Shown here piece after piece: positions 28,874-40,600 of a DNA stretch of 64,000 nucleotides; position 1 is the first letter of the stretch; the number at the start of each line of letters is the position of its first letter. The stretch is from assembly GCA_022539475.1 (NCBI GenBank), contig VCMS01000001.1:434001-498000 (forward strand), written 5' to 3'. The position numbers were made by a program, and so were the translations under genes. A model generated the notes under the pieces. That model did no database searches. It had not been told where the DNA came from and saw nothing but the letters and a program-made list of their open reading frames with translations. This stretch comes from Gracilaria domingensis. Taxonomy: Eukaryota > Rhodophyta > Florideophyceae > Gracilariales > Gracilariaceae.

Positions 28874-31800
28874 TTACGCGGCAGCAGCTGTTCCGACCAA
28901 TGCCGCGTAGGAAGAACTGGATGTTACCCATGATACAGTCACGCCCACCACCCCAACAATGGCTCCTCCAAATGCCAGATAACCAAATTCAATATTGAAC
29001 CTCGGAGTTTCTACCTGGGGCCTTTTTGCATTTGCAGGACAATTCACACCAACGCCACCGAAGGTTCCCGTTGCTGCCGTTGTTAACAAAATAGTCGAAC
29101 TTTGATCCTTCGGCACGTACGTTTCAACTGCATTAAAGTTTCTAATTAGAACGGGAGTTTGTTGGCTCGAAGATTGGTCAGCTGATCCGTTTATCAAATA
29201 CCCATCCGCTGAGAGGCATCCACGGTATGGTGTCCTTCCTAGTGTGAAAACAGACAAGTTCAATCGGAAACAAGACCGAAAACTTGGGAGAACAACGTCG
29301 CCGACACCCTTAGAACTCAGCAGGGCGATACTGGAATTCGAAATGAAAACTGTATCACTTTCTTGACTAACGGCATCTGTATAGAATTGGTAGTCCATTG
29401 TTTCCAGCAAAGAGAACAGCTGCTTTGTACTGAATCGGAAATCTGTTGCCTGTTCTCCGCCCTCGAAAGCAAATGATTCTTCGCACCATTTAAAGCTTGT
29501 AGCTTCCCCACGCAACTCGTTGACTTGATTGGTAAAGCACGTCACCGCCATAGAAAAGAATGCATGCCTTGGTTTCCAAGGGTCTTGAAAAGTATCAAGG
29601 ATGTCATATGATCCCGACACTTGCCGAGAAACTTCTGCAAGGCCTGTTCCGTTTCCTATGATACCAGCGGTGGCGTCATTTTGGACCAAGATGGTACTGA
29701 ATTGCTTAACAATACCACAATGGGCATCTCGAGAAAGGACAATAGTCAGCTGTTCCCTCAACAAGCGGAATACATTCAAAACCACCGACCTCTCATAATC
29801 CCGATCACCGTCCATATCTTGGGTTGTTCCATCACCACCAGCACTCTCAAATAGGCGAAGGGCATGTCCTATCGAAAGGTTATAAAATGCGTTCAGTTCA
29901 AGCTCATGGTTGAAGGACTCCTCCCTAGGGACCCGTCGTACGGCCAAATTAACAATTGACAGAAGCGATTCCAGAGTTGAGGGTGAAATATATTCCGATC
30001 GCAGTGAAGCTAATCTCACGGCAGCCACTATGAAGCTTTTTGAACTCGATGTGGAGGGTACTGAATTGCTCACTATTTCCTCCAATGTGCTAACCATATT
30101 GCCGAAACTGGTCCTTTCAGTTTCTGTGAATGATTCCGAGGCCCAAGAGGCTTGCACAGTCAAAATCATGGAAGTCAAGAGTAAGATTGTTCCGTGATCC
30201 CCGGTGCGTTCTAGCTCAGAGGCAAATTGAGTTGTGGCGGGCAAATCAGATACTAATTGGAGAGTGGAAGAGCTGTCAGTTACGCTTAATGTCCCAGGAA
30301 AGTAGGCTTCATCCATGAGTGCGGATCCGTGCACATCCCGTAGTCGAACAAGAATTCTGAACTTCCCAGCCACTGGAATCCGAAACTGAATAGTGTTACT
30401 TCCACTGCATCCGTCTAGACATTGCTCACGACCATTGTTATCAACAGCGAAAAAGTAGAAACGGAATGGATAGCTTGCATCAAGGTTGACTCCAGCCCAT
30501 GCTGAAAAGACGTCCTCGGTGTTACCGCTGTCTAGAAGCAAGTCGGGAAGTACTAGTTTTGGCCTGTCCCTTGTCCGAACTGCAATTGTAGCTTCGCTGG
30601 GCTGAACCAAGGGATTCGAGCTGGAAAGATTTAGACGAATAGTATATCTTTCGTATGGAAGAAGAGAGTACGCTTTGATGCCCAAAGGATGTCGCTGGGA
30701 GCGGTACCGAGCTGGATTATAGTAATGATCAAACAAGATGAGGTTCTGCGGATCTGCAAGGACGTCCGAACGGAGACTTGGGGAAATCATTTCAAGTGAC
30801 CAAGACACATCACCAGCAGCTCTTGGAACAATCAAGATGTCCTCGTAGAATGGCAGCGTTTGCATATTAAGAGAAGCTCCGCGGTTGTTTAACATATCAA
30901 TTCCTAATAGTGTTGCCACCCCATTTTCATTTGTATTCACTTCAATGACTTGAGTGGTCTCCTCGGAAAGAAAAGAGTCAGTACCAACTTGAAGTGTGTA
31001 CCGCAGAAAGAAACGTCCCGATCCTTCTGATCTCGGATCCAGAGCGTTCAGATCTCCCTGACGGAGAAGAGCCTGATTAGATATTGAGAACGATTCTGCC
31101 TCAGGGTCCGGTAGAAATCGCATGGTACATGAGTTTGCATTGTCCAAACCCTCTCGTTGCGTTGAGATTCTGCATGTCCAACGATACCTAGAGATTAGCT
31201 TTCGTCCTAGCACATCGCAGTCTGGACAAATGGTGTTTTCAGATGTAATCTGTAAGTTTGTGTTTCCATCATGAACCAAGAAAGAAGCACCGTTTGTAAT
31301 AACAGGCGCTAATCCAACAGGTCGAACTTGAAAAGTTGTGACGGAGGTTCCGTTGATACCCGAATCATCACGAATGTATGCTAATAACGATACCGATTGA
31401 TTCCCATAAGTCAAAAACGACTGCGGAATGACAAACTCCCGTCCCAGAAGTCCAACGACAGGCTCCGTTATATCTTGAGCTCCCGACAAGGATATGTTGT
31501 TTTTTATATATCTCTTCTCTTGAAAGACCCATTCATAAACGACCGGAGAAATGCGATTGTAGCAGTTTTTCGGCGGCGTTACAATTTGGGCGAACACTCG
31601 TGCAGCTACGTCTGGAAAAGCTATACCGCGGGTGCTTGAAGATATCAACGATACGCCAATGACCGGGGCTTGGCTTTTCACCACGATTACTGAATTCGTA
31701 AGTGCTTCGTTGTTAACTTCACAATCGACGGAAACGATGAAAGTTCCAGTTTTGCCGCCAAAAACAGTTGGCGGTATCCGTAGTTCATTACTTGAAGAAT

Positions 31801-33541
31801 TTGTGATGTCGCTGTTATCCTCCAAGAGATTTTCTTCAAAGGGGTCGTTAATGGCAACCATGTGCCACGCAAAATCTTCTGGATTTGAAATTCCATCTGG
31901 TAGTTCTGCTATATATTCCGATGGATCGCACGATCCTAGTTCGTATTGATCGCTCCCTGCGTCGTAGCTAGCCCCAAGGACCCGAATGGAGATTTCTAAT
32001 GGTGCTTCGGACACGAAAGAAAAGCCAACTTGTGTCGATTTCTCAGAATTGATGGCGAAAGATATTGGAAACTCGTACGCTGTGCCTATCTCATCACGTT
32101 CAGGTAGCTCAAAAGTGAGCGATTGACGGTCCTCGCTGAGCTCTGGAACAATTCCAAGACTTGACAACGGCTTCGTTCCGATTAGCAACTTGTGGTTTAG
32201 GTTCGAGGGATCAAAGCCATCAAAGTAACCAGTTATTGTTACAGTGTCCCCGGCGAATGCAAATGGAGGATCAACCTCGTTTACGGATAGCGGAGTCGTC
32301 TTGTATGAGAATCGTGAGACTTCATTGACGAGTTCCGACTGGACAGATGTTCCATCTTCGAGAATGATTTCGAGCCTAATATCAAGGTCAGCTCCGAAGC
32401 CAGGGGCAGATGTATACTCAGCAGCATACAGACTATTCTCCAAAAGTCGAAAGGAACCCGGGACTTCTTGAAAATTGAACGCTCCCACTTGAAGACGGCG
32501 CTCTATGGAAGTGTTGACATTATCGTACGTGACACTTATAGTTTCCCCTCCTGACCTCCAAAACGAATGTTTTGGTTCAACGCTTTCTATAATGGGTGGA
32601 GGATCACCAAGGACTGATATCGATAGAGAATTTTCGTAGAGGTCTTCAGACAATGCTTCTACGTCCTCAGTGAACGATGGCCATAGAAAAGACATCTTAG
32701 TAGTGCCGTCCTTGTACGGGACATACCTTATATAGTATGTCAGAGAGTTGCCATCATCCTCGATCCCAAACATGGCACCACAACGTACCGTCAGCTCCGA
32801 CGCTGAGGTATGGGAGAAGCTGGAACAGTTTGGATTGAACTGAACTGGCGACGTTGCATCACTATCAGAGAGAACTTGTATTGTTTCTAAGGATGAGACA
32901 AGGTCTGACGTAGGAAGTGATGACGAACTGGTGCCGTCTGGATACTGCACATAAACCTGTAACGTACGTAATCGCTCTTCTAGAACATCGCGGTAGTCGG
33001 AAAGCACTGGGTTGGTGTCGCCGGAAAATAAGGTTCTGGTTTCTTGGAGGGCTGCAACCTCCGACTCAGTTTCTGCTGAGACAGGTGAAATCTCGAAAAA
33101 AGAAAAACCCGCTATGGTAAACCGTATGGAAGACTCACACTCTGACACAGAACTTTCACGATCTGTAGCGGTGAGAGTAAAGGTGGTCATTCCAACCAGG
33201 TTATCAAACACCAGCAGAACAGAAATGTTTTGACAGGCACCGGCTTCGGATTGAATGACGTTGATGGATACATGGTCGTCGTCAATGGGTAGAACGTCCG
33301 GCGAAGATGATGTGCTCACGTATACGTATTCAACTTGAGCTTGTGACGGACACACAATGAACTCAATAAGGTCATCTGCGTTACCATTAGTCTGTAGGAG
33401 TACACGTTGTGAGTCTCGGGCGAATATCGTGCAAGATGACGTTTGACGCGAAGAAAGTGTTGTATTAAAACGGGGTGCTGGAAGGGCTTTGAGCATTGTC
33501 AGACTGAGCATACCGGTGAGAAAGAAAAGAAAGGGAAGCAT
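28874..33541 (-). CDS. Large cell-surface protein with IPT/TIG-like domains and a possible REJ-type region
   Basis: A single-exon frame of 1555 residues. The start MLPFLFFLTGMLSLTMLKAL is a clear signal peptide. The long ectodomain is Ser/Thr/Asn-rich with more than a dozen N-x-S/T sequons and scattered Cys pairs. At about 316-410 (PPPIIESVEPKHSFWRSGGE) and 417-510 (PLSVNEVDPPFAFAGDTVTI) there are IPT/TIG-type Ig folds. The region from ~740, with ISRYRWTC and FRFYFFAVDNNGREQC, resembles the REJ module of polycystin-like proteins; that match is tentative. Near the C-terminus a hydrophobic stretch (FGYLAFGGAIVGVVGVTVSW) could anchor the protein, followed by an Ala-rich end. It is probably an adhesin or wall/matrix receptor. 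No cytosolic signalling domain and no polycystin channel are present. Confidence 0.8.
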   Translation of the reverse strand: MLPFLFFLTGMLSLTMLKALPAPRFNTTLSSRQTSSCTIFARDSQRVLLQTNGNADDLIEFIVCPSQAQVEYVYVSTSSSPDVLPIDDDHVSINVIQSEAGACQNISVLLVFDNLVGMTTFTLTATDRESSVSECESSIRFTIAGFSFFEISPVSAETESEVAALQETRTLFSGDTNPVLSDYRDVLEERLRTLQVYVQYPDGTSSSSLPTSDLVSSLETIQVLSDSDATSPVQFNPNCSSFSHTSASELTVRCGAMFGIEDDGNSLTYYIRYVPYKDGTTKMSFLWPSFTEDVEALSEDLYENSLSISVLGDPPPIIESVEPKHSFWRSGGETISVTYDNVNTSIERRLQVGAFNFQEVPGSFRLLENSLYAAEYTSAPGFGADLDIRLEIILEDGTSVQSELVNEVSRFSYKTTPLSVNEVDPPFAFAGDTVTITGYFDGFDPSNLNHKLLIGTKPLSSLGIVPELSEDRQSLTFELPERDEIGTAYEFPISFAINSEKSTQVGFSFVSEAPLEISIRVLGASYDAGSDQYELGSCDPSEYIAELPDGISNPEDFAWHMVAINDPFEENLLEDNSDITNSSSNELRIPPTVFGGKTGTFIVSVDCEVNNEALTNSVIVVKSQAPVIGVSLISSSTRGIAFPDVAARVFAQIVTPPKNCYNRISPVVYEWVFQEKRYIKNNISLSGAQDITEPVVGLLGREFVIPQSFLTYGNQSVSLLAYIRDDSGINGTSVTTFQVRPVGLAPVITNGASFLVHDGNTNLQITSENTICPDCDVLGRKLISRYRWTCRISTQREGLDNANSCTMRFLPDPEAESFSISNQALLRQGDLNALDPRSEGSGRFFLRYTLQVGTDSFLSEETTQVIEVNTNENGVATLLGIDMLNNRGASLNMQTLPFYEDILIVPRAAGDVSWSLEMISPSLRSDVLADPQNLILFDHYYNPARYRSQRHPLGIKAYSLLPYERYTIRLNLSSSNPLVQPSEATIAVRTRDRPKLVLPDLLLDSGNTEDVFSAWAGVNLDASYPFRFYFFAVDNNGREQCLDGCSGSNTIQFRIPVAGKFRILVRLRDVHGSALMDEAYFPGTLSVTDSSSTLQLVSDLPATTQFASELERTGDHGTILLLTSMILTVQASWASESFTETERTSFGNMVSTLEEIVSNSVPSTSSSKSFIVAAVRLASLRSEYISPSTLESLLSIVNLAVRRVPREESFNHELELNAFYNLSIGHALRLFESAGGDGTTQDMDGDRDYERSVVLNVFRLLREQLTIVLSRDAHCGIVKQFSTILVQNDATAGIIGNGTGLAEVSRQVSGSYDILDTFQDPWKPRHAFFSMAVTCFTNQVNELRGEATSFKWCEESFAFEGGEQATDFRFSTKQLFSLLETMDYQFYTDAVSQESDTVFISNSSIALLSSKGVGDVVLPSFRSCFRLNLSVFTLGRTPYRGCLSADGYLINGSADQSSSQQTPVLIRNFNAVETYVPKDQSSTILLTTAATGTFGGVGVNCPANAKRPQVETPRFNIEFGYLAFGGAIVGVVGVTVSWVTSSSSYAALVGTAAAA

Positions 33542-34241
33542 CTAGACTGTAGGAGTGAATCGCTTCCTGGTGATAGGGGCGAATGCGTTATTGTCGTAGT
33601 TATTAACTGGTAATCAAAGATACGCATTTGGGTAGCGTTTCATGAAGGGGTTGAGGAGTATACCGGCAGGGATGGAGTTAAGACTCTACACCAGACGAAC
33701 AACACGGCATAAAACACGAGGAGACCTTGCACATCTCAAGAATTGAACTAGTGGAAAACATAGAATCAGCAGCAATCATTGAGCGAGGAAGTAGCATTTG
33801 CTGCTGACTATTTGCGATAATGAACGAGGAAAACGACATGGAGTATGAACAGCGTACGGGGAGCATCGTGTGGATTGCGTTTGTAAGTCGGCTCAAGAAG
33901 CAAAGTAAAGAACCTATGAGAATACGATGAGGCTCCCCGTGCGGACGAGAACAATGGCAAATCATAATCGTGAAGGGGAAGAGCCTGGCTCTAATCCAAG
34001 GCCGTGCTGCGTACCCACACGGCAGATGATATCAGTGCGGGGTCACGGCTGTAACTACAGTACCTTCGGCATCTGGTGCAAGAGAGAAGCATTGCGTTGT
34101 GACCAATGGACACATGACACGTGGTGCGCGGCCAATAACGTTGCTTCAAACCACGGGATCATGTCATCGCGGTGGCGTGTATATAATTACCGACGGTAGA
34201 CATAACGTCAAGATACGGCAAAAGCGTGATCCAGTGTGATC
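33542..34241. other. Divergent promoter spacer
   Basis: It lies between the surface-protein gene (-) and the Ser/Pro-rich protein (+). A CCAAT/CACGTG/CCAAT/TATA arrangement sits at its right end. A reverse frame of 95 codons at 33678-33965 has no supporting feature. Confidence 0.5.
34103..34186 (+). promoter_or_regulatory. CCAAT-CACGTG-CCAAT module with TATA box
   Basis: CCAAT at 34103-34107, CACGTG at 34118-34123, CCAAT at 34132-34136 and TATATAA at 34180-34186. The first in-frame ATG of the next gene follows 55 bp after the TATA box. This is the most complete core-promoter layout in the window. Assigned by motif only. Confidence 0.55.
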
Positions 34242-34733
34242 ATGCTGTTGCAGCAGCGTTATCGTGCCGACAACCGACTGACAAGTCCCTTGACTCTCGA
34301 CAAACCCGGCTCGTTCTCCGCCATATCTCGTCGTCTAGCAACTATGCAACCACCGAATCTCATGTCCAGCCCGTCAGCAAGCCGACCGCCGTCTGTGGGC
34401 AACGCTCAAACCGCATCAGAGGCGCGCAGCTCGTTTCAAACACCGCAACGTTCGCCGCCTTCTCAGCAGGCAACCTCCTCGGCCGTCATGGCGACTCCGC
34501 CTGCGCCAAGCACGCCCATGACACCGTCGTCATTCGTGCGTGCACGCACGCCAAGTTCTCCGCGACCGATGCCGTGTAGCTCGCCGGTGTCGCCGCCACA
34601 ACATGCTTTGCCACCGGCTATTCGAACTTGTGTTTCTCCGCTCCCTGACAACGTCAGGGTGTTTCCTACTACGCCTGTGGCGAGTCGGGGTAGTAGAGCA
34701 CGTAGTCACAATGGGCCTCAGTCACCTAGATAA
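34242..34733 (+). CDS. Ser/Pro-rich disordered protein, function unknown
   Basis: The first in-frame ATG is 34242, giving 163 residues. More than half are Ser, Pro, Thr or Ala, with many S/T-P pairs (TPQRSPPS, APSTPMTPSS, CVSPLP, GPQSPR), as in proline-directed kinase targets. No domain, signal peptide or membrane helix is seen. The strongest support for it being a gene is the TATA box plus CCAAT/G-box module directly upstream, together with a sharply biased amino-acid composition in only one of the frames. An overlapping forward frame from 34226 has no such bias. Confidence 0.5.
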   Translation: MLLQQRYRADNRLTSPLTLDKPGSFSAISRRLATMQPPNLMSSPSASRPPSVGNAQTASEARSSFQTPQRSPPSQQATSSAVMATPPAPSTPMTPSSFVRARTPSSPRPMPCSSPVSPPQHALPPAIRTCVSPLPDNVRVFPTTPVASRGSRARSHNGPQSPR

Positions 34734-35690
34734 CCTTTTCTTCAGTTTTCTATGCAGGCACGAATGGGGACCGTGTACGTGTTTCTGTGATGGCCGCCTT
34801 GGGAATTGTATCTTGAATTTGTTGTGAGTGCTTGTCTTCATACATCATTCGCGCCAGACGAGACGCTCAGCTTTCCAAACCTGCCTTTTTTGTATCTGTG
34901 GGGACTCCTGTTCTAGCACAAACTATGTTACATAGATGGCTTTTGCTTCATGATGATGATGATTATGTGAGATTAAATTCATTCGATTGTGTTCTTCTTC
35001 GTCTTGGTTTCTTCGTCTTGGTTCCTTCCATGCGTACCATACTGTTCCACGTCATGCAGATTGACACGTTTGGAAGATTTGAACTCGAACAGACCCAGCA
35101 AATGTGTTCCGAAAAGTCGCACAGAACTCGAAACCATTGGCTCGGCTCTCTACGTGTAGCCTACACGGTGTAGGCGCCAAGTTTCGTGTTTCTTCGTGTG
35201 CGGTGCATCGTTGTTTCTCGAGCACAATTTACATCCAATAGTAACGGAAAGAATAAACGCTGAGGGTGCGTAAGAACGCCCCACGTTGCCACATGGCGGC
35301 GCGCATTTGTTCGATCGCATAGAACAACTGTGCGTCTGCCCAATGCGGTGCAGCGTGCACCTCGCGCTCAACCCTAATGCCACTTCGCTGGCGCATCAAT
35401 GATTTTATTGCTCGCGCTCTGGATTCATCCATGGACTCCATTTCCGCCTTCGGCGACGAGCATTTGTTTGCATTCTGAGGGCCGTCGGTATTCCGTCGGC
35501 GCGTCGCGGGCACATGTGTGTGTCTCTTCTTCTATTGTGGACCTGATCTTGGCGCATCTTATATTCTACGCCCGCCTCGCTTAAGTCAAGCTCTACGAAG
35601 AACTTTTCGATACTTGTATCGTTGTCCTACTAACAACTTGGTAGCTCCTTTCGAACTGCAACACCTTTTCCCATCGCTAACTCTCTCAAC
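34734..35690. other. Spacer between the Ser/Pro-rich protein and a thioredoxin-like gene
   Basis: A short (GAT)n run occurs near 34950. One possible small reverse gene is listed separately at 35229-35441. Nothing else is recognised. Confidence 0.4.
35229..35441 (-). CDS. Possible small protein, unknown
   Basis: A reverse frame with ATG at 35441 gives 70 residues; the frame is open a further 72 bases upstream. It is mixed and helical in character (DESRARAIKSLMRQRSG, then AQLFYAIEQMRAAMWQRG) and ends in FRYYWM. The composition is unlike the low-complexity shadows around it, and it diverges from the thioredoxin gene at 35691. No family is recognised, and it may equally be chance. Confidence 0.3.
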   Translation of the reverse strand: MESMDESRARAIKSLMRQRSGIRVEREVHAAPHWADAQLFYAIEQMRAAMWQRGAFLRTLSVYSFRYYWM

Positions 35691-36188
35691 ATGGATATTG
35701 CCTTCGTTTCGACAACGCCTAATTTCGCAAACCGTCTTCCAGCTCTTACTTGCCGCACATGTGAACGTCGTCCACATCCATCGATGACTGTTCACCGTGT
35801 AAGAAATCCCAACGACTTTGCAGCAGCGCTACCCCTGCCTGATTCGAACCCACTGGTGGTGTTTTCTTTCATTACGCGCGGCTGCCGTGCCTGCAAATAC
35901 GCAAGTCATGCCTTTGCTCGTCTTTCAAACGATTTTGGTTCACATGTCCGCTTTTTTGAGATGGACGTTTCTGAGCGGCAGAATCAGCTGCTGGGTAAGA
36001 GGTTAGGAATCGACGCTGTGCCTGCCTTTCAGTTTTACACGTTCAAGAAGGACGGTCTGGAGAATGGCGTCGGTGTGCTTGACGAGTTCGTTGGCCCGAG
36101 AACTGTCGGCAAAGTGCGCGAGCGTGTTGCTCAGTATCTGGAAGGTGGACTGGATTTGAGTGACTACGTATTTGAAGATGTGTACTGA
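35691..36188 (+). CDS. Atypical thioredoxin-like protein (CRAC motif), probably plastid
   Basis: A 165-residue protein. Residues 1-~32 look like a transit peptide and contain an extra CxxC (C21, C24). The thioredoxin fold follows: VVFSFITRGCRACK with redox pair C65/C68, VRFFEMDVSE, and the cis-proline AVPAFQFY (P111). The residue before the first Cys is Gly rather than Trp, and the pair is C-R-A-C, not C-G-P-C. This matches the plastid ACHT-type atypical thioredoxins of plants better than m or f types. These oxidise or reduce stromal enzymes through 2-Cys peroxiredoxin. The fit to ACHT is from motif style only. The last ~20 residues are acidic. Confidence 0.8.
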   Translation: MDIAFVSTTPNFANRLPALTCRTCERRPHPSMTVHRVRNPNDFAAALPLPDSNPLVVFSFITRGCRACKYASHAFARLSNDFGSHVRFFEMDVSERQNQLLGKRLGIDAVPAFQFYTFKKDGLENGVGVLDEFVGPRTVGKVRERVAQYLEGGLDLSDYVFEDVY

Positions 36189-37666
36189 AACCTATAGCAG
36201 CGATTTTGAACATCTTATGCACCAATCCTCTTATTTTTTTTAACTTGGTTACAACTGCACCTCTTGCGCATACGTGTTTATATAACAATGCTCGTGGTGA
36301 ATTCTGATTCGAGTCAGTTCCTTATAGAGCTGTTGTTGATTGAACTCTGGCACTTCGCGACTTGCTGCAGAAAAGTTCGAAAGGTATGCATGAACGAACA
36401 TGTCATGCATAAGCTCGAAGTTGAACTGAATATACTAGATATTTAAGCTTGGTCTCGAACACTTCCCACTGCTTTGTTCATGCGAAACGTAAAAAGTACG
36501 AGTGGTGCCTCCCAGCAGTCAAGAAGTAGACTGGCGCGCATTGAGCAATATCTTTTGGAGCCCTCCTCGCGATTAGTACATTTGATTTAACTGCACGACG
36601 TTCTTCTTTTTTTGCTTCATCAAGTCCTACAGCTTAGTCGTACGTATTCCATGGTTAAGATACTTGTGAAGCTTGAAAGCGTGCCGTTTTAACACCCATC
36701 GAAGTGTAAGTTTTTCATTTCTTTTGGAGATAGCAAGGAGTGTAGAAAACTTCCCCTCTAGGCAGCATCCGCCATTTAAATCTTCACGGAGATGTGTTTC
36801 TTCTCCTTCGCAAGCTTATGTGGACTAAGAGTGAATACTCCTGCTGGCGTCGGGAGTCGGTGAGTTGTAGAGAGTTAAAGTTACTGCTCGGCACTTCAGC
36901 TGACAATCAGGACGGACGGAGTTCTCCAGTATAAACTCTAAGACATCAGATCTCAGACCCCGATAGACATTCGCGACCGTTCATGTCGGCAACATGAGCT
37001 TGTTCTACCTTCCTACGTCGTGTCCTTCCGGTAATCTGTGCGACCCACCACGGTGCACGAAATCTTTTGGTTCGGTTGGTTACCAAACTTTGGTGGGAAA
37101 GAAAAGAAACGGTGTACGACCGTATTGGCGGGAAAGTCGACCTACCGAAACGCGACTGCTCTTAGTTTGGACCCCTTCCGTGCTTTCCGGGCTAGAACGA
37201 AACACAGAGCACAGACTGGGGCAAAAAAGCTAGGTTCATCTGTAAGTATCGGTCCAGTTTTCGCCCAATACCTTTTGCTAGAATCAAAAGAGTGTCACGC
37301 GGAGTACCAGTGGGCAACAAAGACTGTAAGCACGCAAACGAGCATGTCTCAATTTCTGGACCGTCCTGAGAGACGGGGCGTGCGTCTCGCAGGAATCATT
37401 TCATAGCATGCTTGCACCCCCAGAGTGAATGACGGCTCTTTTCTCTCTCCCCCAAGTTCTGCTCTTTCACGGCAGAGTCCCCCTTCCCAATTGGTGCCGA
37501 CGGCCTTTTCTATTGCCGCTTTATCGACGATACTGCTAGGACCAGTGCGGTTCTCTGTGCTTGTGACCAGCGCATCATTTCACTGCCAACGATTCGCCCG
37601 AGCGCACACAATTTTCAGACTCGCGACCACAAAAGTGTTGCGCCTTCCCGGACCTATTTTGGAAAA
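36189..37666. other. 1.5 kb spacer upstream of the SNF2 gene
   Basis: Two overlapping forward frames near 36994-37406 are rich in Arg and Thr but carry no domain and lack a convincing ATG. I read the right end as the SNF2 promoter and leader. Nothing else is recognised. Confidence 0.4.
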
Positions 37667-40600
37667 ATGGCTGTCGTTGCACGCCCCTCGACACCCGCAC
37701 CTCGTCGCACGCTCCGAAGCTACGCTCGCAACTCGCGGCCAGTTCCCTTGCGAGCAACCGAAGCCGCTGGTGACCCTATTGTAAACTCAGATGAAGACAA
37801 CAAATCCAAGAGTCCAATCACGTCCAAAATGACGAGGAAGGAAATGGACGATGTATGGATTCCCGAGACCCCTCTCAAGTCGAAACCTAGTGGAGACGTT
37901 CATTCGGAATCCATTCAAAAAGTACCGGTGCCCTCCGCAGCACCTACCCCAAGCCCTGCTTTGACCCCTTCTCCTGAACGGGATCTCGTTGAAGTTCCTG
38001 CGCAGAAAAAGTCCGATTTGTCGGATGCATCCGTACTTGATGTTTCTCAGCGCGTGACACGCATTCAGGGACGAAATGGAAACGAGAATATTACGACAAA
38101 ACAACCGTCTTCATCGGGATTGTCAAGGCCCCAGGCAGAAGTTGAGAAAAGGGTTACGCGAAGTCGCTCGAAGTATGGATTTCGAAGAGTTGCGAACAAC
38201 ACCCAGGGCACTTCTCGAGCTATTCTCGTTACAGACGATGACGATGACGATGACGAAGTTATATCGACTCCGGTCCCACATAGATCTCGAAAACGTCTTC
38301 AAAGGAATGCACCAACTTCGGATGACGATGTACAGGAAGTTAAGACTCCATCGCCAGACAAGCGCCGCCGCACTCGCTCAACTTCAAAGCTTGACAAGCA
38401 GCTCCCTGAAGACCCTGCAGATAATCTAGAACTCCAGGCTATCCTGTCCAACGCTGTTGATGAAGCCAGTACCACGAAGATGATTATGGAGTGGGGCACT
38501 AAGGAAGGTAGAGCAAAGCTCAGGAAGCTTTATGGTTCTCATGACGACGACGAAGAGAACGTTCGTCGTTCAAAGAGAATAACCCGAAATGCAGCTGAAC
38601 TTAATGACACCGGAAACGAAACAGAGAGCGATGAGGAAGCCCTGAGCGTAAGGAAAAAGCGGAAGAAGCGGAAGGCGGCGTCTGCACAAGTTTCTACGGA
38701 CGACAGCGACCCCGAAGAGTCGCTCTTTGAATCGCCGGCCACAAGAGCTCGTCGAAATGCCAACGGCGTGAGAACAAGGCGACAGATCGCGTCTATAGCG
38801 AAGAAGCAGAGGCCGATGAGGACGAAATCCAAAAGCGTACCGTTGCCAAAGGTTGGAGGTCTTCTTCGAAGCCGGCTAAAATCCCGAAAAGTACTTTCAG
38901 CGCAAAGTGCCAGAAGGTCAAGCAAGCGCTCAAGAGAGACTGAATCTCACGATGACAATAAATCTCATCCGAAACTCCGTCGAAGCAAACGCAGACTTGC
39001 GAGAAGGGGCGCGTCAGCACGGTCTACATATGCTGAAGATGAAACTGATACTGACAATAAGCATGACAAGGACTTCCAAAATCTTGACGATACAATAAAG
39101 CAATTGTCCGATCTCGATGATGAAAGTGAAGGCGAAGAGGTGGTGGCAATGGAACTTGAAGAGGTTGAAGAGTCAGTCGGTTCTGAGGAAGATGACGATG
39201 AAGTGGAGGAAGTCATAAGCGAGGAGGGCGAAGATGATGACGATGATGATGATGATGATGAAGACGTCGAGAGTGAAGATTTGTTTGAAGATAAGGATGA
39301 AATCAGAAGACCGAGATCAAGAAGGAAGATGAATGGAAGGCGTAAGCGCACCCGTCCTCGGAATATCTTTCAGGCACAAGGGGATGCATTGACGGCACAA
39401 GAACAACAAGAGCGTCTCGATTTCCTGGTGCAACAGAGTGCAACGATAGCCAAGGATCTTCATGTGGCCATGGCGGCACAATCTGGGAAACATTCGGACG
39501 AAATGAAGAATGTAAACGAACATGGCCAGTCCGATAAAACTGTTAATGAAAAGGAGGAAGAGGCATTTGTTCCTCCCACAGGGGAAAACTGTACGCTGCA
39601 ACCTCACCAGAATGAGGGCATTAAGTGGTTGCTCATGCTCGATGCACAGGGTCTGAACGCCATTCTTGCGGACGAAATGGGTCTTGGGAAGACAATCCAA
39701 GCTATTTCGTTTCTGGCATCTCTGGTTATTTCTGGTTCACGAGGTCCGCATCTTGTCATTGCTCCGAGAAACGTTTGCGCACACTGGGCGGAAGAAGTCA
39801 AAAAGTTTTACGCCGGACAAATTACTGTCGTTACTCATCTAGGCACAGCGGATGAAAGATTTGAGAACTTAGAACATGTGCTACGAGAGGATGCGTTTGA
39901 TATCATGGTGACCAGCTATGAGCTGGCAGCTCGTGATCTTTTTTCCAAAAAGCGTCGGGAGGGATTTCCGAGTTACTCTAGTCTTCTGCGAGCATTTCGC
40001 AATGTTGAGTTTGAGTACCTTGTCGTGGATGAAGCTCACCGTCTGAAGAACGATAACTCCAAGATTAACATTGGAATTCGAAATTATGCGAAAGCCCAAC
40101 GCCGACTTCTCTTGACTGGTACTCCGTTATCAAACAATTTGAGGGAGTTATGGAGCCTGATGAATGTCCTCAATCCTCAAATTTTCAGCAGCAAAGCGAC
40201 TTTCGAAACATGGTTTTCTGCTCCCTTTTCCTCAAAGTTAGACAAGAAGAATGCAAAGGTGGGTCTTACTGCCGCCGAGAAGTCTGTTATTGTTGATCGA
40301 CTGCATACTGTAATACGTCCTTTCTTTCGACGTCGTGTGCGCGCTGATGTATGTCCCACCTTCACTTCGGCTGACGAAGTTGTGATTCGATGTCCCATGA
40401 GTTCTTTGCAGAAGGCCTTGATGTTGCATCTGCAGCAACGGGCCACAGCAAAGGATGCGGGTCTTAATAATGTCGTCATGGCCATGCGACGGGTAAGCAA
40501 TCACCCATACATCGTTTCACGTGCACTGTACGATACCTACGACAGCCAAGTTACTCCTCGTATAGTTGCTTCCTCTGGAAAGTTCGCCTTCCTGTATTAT

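Noticed and set aside
36994-37406. Overlapping Arg/Thr-rich frames before the SNF2 gene
   Set aside because: No ATG in good context, no domain, and mutually overlapping frames; probably spacer.
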